Assembly: GCA_028583605.1 (NCBI GenBank)
Contig: CM053335.1
Span: forward strand, 15,684,553-15,748,552
DNA: 64,000 nucleotides
Source: Dastarcus helophoroides
Lineage: Eukaryota; Arthropoda; Insecta; Coleoptera; Bothrideridae
Direction: 5' to 3'
The notes beneath the pieces were generated by a model that saw only the letters and a list, made by a program, of their open reading frames with translations, was not told where the DNA came from and did not search any database. Both the position numbers and the translations under genes were made by a program. Below, piece by piece: positions 29,401 to 35,400 of the stretch (within the stretch, counting starts at the first letter, position 1; every line of letters starts with the position of its first letter).

Positions 29401-32400
29401 AAATCTATCATTTAATATCAGTACAAGAACCTAATTCAGCTGTACCTTATAAAACCGAGAATTAAACGCAGTACTACCCACAAATCCAATTCTATTGTGC
29501 AACTTGATAAAGAACGTTAAACCAACAAACTTTTTTAAAGAAAAGAGTTTGTCGGTTTAATGTTGCCCTCGTACCCAATCCAATTGTCGATTTCAAGAAT
29601 CCACTCCTAATGTACCAAGAGCTCAGTTGAACGCAGTACCACCTGCGAATCAAATTCTGCTGCGATTTGAACCATAAAAAGAGTTCTACCAACGTATTTA
29701 ATTTGGTTGCAGTTTAAAAAGCCAAAATTTCCAATAATTTTGCTCGTTATTATCCAGAGACTCACTTATTGTCTAAGGTGCGAGTACCACAAAAGATTTG
29801 TCAATAATTTTACTCGTTACCATCCAGAGACTCACTTATTGTCTAAGGTGCTAGTATCACAAAAGATTGTATCTTAATAACCAATACTTTTTGTCTTGGG
29901 AAGCCAAATTTTTGCCCGGAAAAATCAAATTTTTGTATGGGAAATCCAAAGCTTTCTGTCTTGGGAAGACAAAGATTTTTGCACTAGAAAGCCAGTTTTT
30001 TGTCTGGAGAAGCCAGATTTTTGTCTGGGGAAGCCATATTTTTGTCTGGAGAAGCCAGATTTTTGTCTGAAGAAGCCAGATTTTTGTCTGGAGAAGCCAA
30101 ATTTTCGTCTGGAGAAGTCAGGTTTCTGTATGGGGAAGCCAAATATTTCTGTCTTAGGAAGCCAAAGTTTCTATACTAGAAAACCAGATTTCTGTCTGAA
30201 GAAGCCAGATTTCTGTCTGAAGAAGCCAGATTACTATGTGGGGAAGTCAGATTTTTGTCTGGGGAAGCCAAAAAATCCTTTTTCCTAAAGCAAAATATGT
30301 TTCTTTTCGTAAAAAAGTAAAGATTATCTCTTTTTGCTTAGGAGGAATTTTCCTGAATAGTGGACAATATCCTAGTTTGGTCGAGGTGAAGGAAGGCTTC
30401 TTTAAATTCTACTAAACTAAGATTTTGCTCATTCGACCAAACCAAGCCTTTGCTCATTCGACCAAACCAAGCCTTTGGTCATTGCCTTTTTTCCTCAGAT
30501 GAAATTTTCCTGAGTAATTGACAAAATCGTAGCTTAGTCGAGATGACGAAAGGCTTCTTTAACTCCTCTGATGTAAGACTTTGCTTATTCGACCAAATCA
30601 AGACTTTTATCATTGCCTTTTTTGCTCAGGAGGAATTTTCCTGAATAGTGGATAATATCCTACATTGATCGGGATGAAGAAGAGCGAGCTTCTTTAAAAT
30701 CTACTAAACTAAGACTTTGCTCATTCGACCAAACCAAGACTTTGGTTATTCGACCAAACCAAGACTTTGGTTATTCGACCAAACCAAGCCTTTGGTCATT
30801 GCCTTTTTTTCTCAGGTGAAATTTTCCTGAGTAATGGACAAAATCCTAGCTTAGTCGAGATGACGAAAGACTTCTTTAGCTCTTCTGATGTAAGACTTTG
30901 CTTATTGGACCAAATCAAGACTTTTATCATTACCTTTTTTGCTCAGGAGGAATTTTCCTGAATAGTGGATAATATCCTACCTTGATCGAGATGAAGAATG
31001 GCTTCTTTAAAATCTACTAAACTAGGACTTTGCTCATTGACCAAACCAAGACCTTGCTCATTCGACCAACCAAGCCTTTGGTCATTGCCTTTTTTTCTCA
31101 GGTGAAATTTTCCTGAGTAATGGACAACATCGTAGCTTAGTCTGAGTGACGAAAGCTTTTTTAACTCTTCTGATGTAAGACTTTGCTTATTGGACCAAAT
31201 CAAGACTTTTATCATTACCTTTTTTGCTGAGGAGGAACTTTCCTGAATAGTTGATAATATCTTACCTTGATCGAGATGAAGAAAGGCTTCTTTAAAATCT
31301 ACTAAACTAAGACTTTGCTCATTCAACCAAACCAAGACTTTGCTCATTCGACCAAACCAAGCCTTTGCTCATTCGACCAAACCAAGCCTTTGGTCATTGC
31401 CTTTTTTCCTCAGGTGAAATTTTTCTGAGTAATGGACAAAATCGTAGCTTAGTCGAGATGACGAAGTGCTTCTTTAACTCTTCTGATGTAAGACTTTGCT
31501 TATTTGACCAAATCAAGACTTTTATCATTGCCTTTTTTGCTCAGGAGGATTTTTCCTGAATACTGGACAATATCCTACCTTGATCGAGATGAAGAAAGGC
31601 TTCTTTAAAATCTACTAAACTAAGATTTTGCTCATTCGACCAGACCAAGACTTTGGTTATTGTCCTTTTTCCTCAGGAGAAATTTTCCCAAGTAGTTTAC
31701 AAAATCCTGGTTTGGTCGAGATGAAGAAAGGCTTCTTTAACTCTACTAAAGTAAAACTTTACTCATTCGATGAAATCAAGATTTTGGTCATTGCTTTTTT
31801 TGTTCAGGAGGAGTACTGGGCCAAATCCTAGCTTGGTCAAGATAAAGAAAGGCTTCTTTAATTCTACCAAACTAAGACTTTGCTCGTTCGGTCAAACCAA
31901 GACTTTGGTTATTGTCTTTTTCACTCAAGAGGAATTTTCCTGAATAGTGGACAAAATCCTAGCTTCGTCCAGATGAAGAAAGGCTGCTTTTGCTCTACCA
32001 AACTAAGGCTTTGCTTATTCAACCAAACCAAGACTTTGATCATGACCTTTTTTGCTCAGGAGGAATTCTCCTGAATAGTGGGCAATATTCTAGCTTCATC
32101 GAGATGAAGAAAGGCTTCTTTAAAATCTACTAAACCAAGAGTTTACTCATTTGAACAAACCAAGACTTTAGTCATTGTCTTTTTTCCTCAGGAGGAATTT
32201 TCCCAAGTGGTGGAGAAAATCCTGGCTTGGTCGAGATGAAGAAAAGGTTCTTTAACTCTACTAAAGTAAGACTTTGCTCATTTGCAAATCAAGGCTTTGC
32301 TCATTGCGGAGTAGTGAGGAGTAGTGGGTGAAATCCTAGCTTGGTTAAGATGAAGAAAGGCTTCTTTAATTCTACCAAACTAAGACTTTGCTCGTTCGGT

Positions 32401-35400
32401 CAAACCAAGACTTTGGTAATTGTCTTTTTTACTCAAGAGGAATATTCCTGAATAGTGGACAAAATCCTAGCTTCGTCCAGATGAAGAAAGGCTGCTTAAG
32501 TCTTACCAAACTAAGGCTTTGCTCATTGGGCCAAACCAGGACTTTGCTCATTTGGTCAAACCAAGACTTCGCTCATTGGGCCAAACCAAGACTTTGCTCA
32601 TTGGGCCAAACCAAGACTTTGCTCATTTGGTCAAACCAAGACTTTGCTCATTTGGCCAAACCAAGACTTTGCTCATTTTTCCAAACCAAAACTTTGGTAA
32701 TTCCTCCCAGTAGAAATACTCAGGAGGAATTTTTCTGAGTATTTCTACTGCGAGGAATTATCAAAGTTTTGGTTTGGAAAAATGAGCAAAGTTTTCGTTT
32801 GGCCAAATGAGCAGTCTTAGTTTGGCCAAATGAGCAAAGTCTTGGTTTGGCCAAATGAGCAAAGCCTTAGTTTGGTAGGGCTAAAGCAGCCTTTCTTTCT
32901 TTCAGGAGGAATTTTTCTGAGTGAAAAAGACAATGACCAAAGGCTTGGTTTGGTCGAATGAGTATAGTCTTAGTTTGGTAATGGTGATGAAATCTTCCTT
33001 CATCTCGATCAAGTGTGACATTTTGCTCACCCCAATTTTTACTCAGTAACCAAGTAAATCTATCCTTCAACATCTTAGTTTACTGAGTACTCTTGGTTCT
33101 AATCTAATTCGCCACTTTTGAATCTAAATGTATTCTTGTAAATTTTAATGTATTCTTTTGAATTTCAGTGTATTCTTTTAAATTTAAATGTATTCCTTTG
33201 AATTTAAATGCATTCTTTTGAATTTTAATCTGCTCCTATGCCGCTTCGTGAGTTAAGTGCACGAGTTGACTGTTTGTCACGCGATAGCTGTCACACCAAG
33301 ATCAGCACGTCAAGAAATTTTACATTTGTGTCGCGCCGATTATTAAATAATCCGGCGCGGTTTCATGTATGAGATGCAAAGTTTTTTTTTATGGAACATA
33401 TTCAATAGCGTTTGCTTTTTTCACTTTGTCTCATACAGCATACAGGCTCTGTATACGCAGAGGGGCTACGTCCAATCGTCTTCTCTCAGCCTGCGGGGCC
33501 TAACGTTCGCCGACGCATTCAGGTTGTTCACCGGTACTTAAAAACACACAAAAAAACCTCCACAAACACCACACACACACTCGCCCACTCTTCTCCACTC
33601 AGAATCCGTTCGCTTCACTCCGACGGCTTCCCTTTGCACGTAAACATTCGTTGCGAAAATAGCGCCGTAGTAATAGTCGAGAAAAGTAAAAGTAGTCAGG
33701 TTTAGAAATTTACAACGGGAGTCGGATCTCTTACAACATCCCGGGAGTGAGCTGTAATAGCGCGCCATCTGTCGCAGCTGAAGATAGACATCAGGAATTT
33801 TCAACTGGATTCCACTGGAACAAACGCTGCTTTAAAATCTAATTTATTGAGGACCTAAAATTTAACCCTGTTTGAAAAAAAAAGGAAACGTTGGTTGCGT
33901 GCAAGCGAAGTTTTGTGATTGGTAAAAGGCGAAGGCGTTCCGGTTGGAGAATTACAACATCCACACACATATAACATAGACATACACATCACACCCAGAC
34001 CACACCATAACAACCAGTCAAGCCAAATTGCTTGTATCCCAACACTCTACCCTTATATTTAGTTTTAACAGTTAAATTATATTATTAATTTATATACGTA
34101 CATTTATAATTAATTGTACCATAGTTTGTTTCTTAAATGTAACTTTAAGTAAATAGGTCGAGTAGGAAAAAAACCAATTCTTTACTACTACAAGCGGTGA
34201 GTCGTAATCTTGCCGATTAGTTTTTTAGGCGGGACCCCAAGGGCAGTTCTTTCTCTATTTTTCTTTCAGGAGTACCAACAACGTGGATAGCCCTGTTTGG
34301 ACCCGTAATGTTAACGCATTGTGTGGCTGCGATGTTTGAGAAAGAATGTGTTACAGGATAGACCTCCCATCACTCACAGTATTTCCGTTATTTTATCCTA
34401 ATAAGATTCCTCTCTACAATGATTTATCGCTCTATGATCTTTAAGTCACCTCACATCACGTTCTAATTTTTAATTAAACTCCGGCTTTACTCTCATGTGC
34501 TCACAATTCTATCTAGACTTGAGGGTTTTGAACACAAGCGGTAAAGCACCCTCTAACTGTCAAATTCATACAAGGAATTCTAATATTGTTCTAGTTGGAG
34601 TTGTTCCCTTGTTAGAGTTTTGTGTTTAGAATTAGAATTCTTTGTGTAATTTACTTGTCACATTCGTACACCTTTAAGTTAAGTGGTTAACATTATTACT
34701 AACACTTCGTCAGTTTGATGTTAAACTGAGTTTTGTTTTAATTCATTTTCATTTACTAACTGGCTGAGAATAGAGACTGGTACTTTTAAGATGAAACTTT
34801 TTGAGTTGTTGCGTTACCAAAGCTAAAGCAGCTTCCGGTTAGGGGTGTCCTGGGGACTACCTCGATATTACAGCGACTGAAAACTTCTCAAGTTTTACCA
34901 AAAAACTTCTCAAGCTTTACCAAAAAACTTCTCAAGTTTTACCAAAAAACTTCTCAAGTTTTACCAAAAAACTTCTCAAGCTTTACCAAAACGATATCTG
35001 CTTCCTGCGTTCGAAATCTTCGGTAACAAGTTAAAACGTTGACCTTGGGGTTGAATATATCAAAATTTTCAAAAATGGGGCAAAGAAAAGTAAAAGTTTT
35101 GATTTAGTTTTGAAGAATAATTTTCTGGAAATTGAAATTTTTCTGCGTTGATCAACCAAAGTTCATGAGCAAGCTGTTATCCGCTAATGTTGATGCAACA
35201 ACCCGTAATACACCAATGAAAATGACCTCATTCTTACTTTGGTTGCATCGTACATATTAGTTGGTAATTCAACTGGAATGTTTTGATTTAGAACGTAGGC
35301 GCTGTCAATTGTCGAGGTGCCCAGGAGTCGAGGGGCCCAGGAGTCGAGGGGCCCAGGAGTCGAAGGGCCCAGTAGACGAGGTGCCCAGGAACCAAAACAG

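Noticed and set aside
29896..30288. 130-codon frame with FCLEKPD repeats
   Set aside because: 20-bp minisatellite; a second frame is also open, and both ends run into non-coding satellite.
33412..33705. 97-codon frame as an extra NFAT exon
   Set aside because: The acceptor at 33441 gives the right entry phase, but no donor leaves the phase needed for the exon at 36020.
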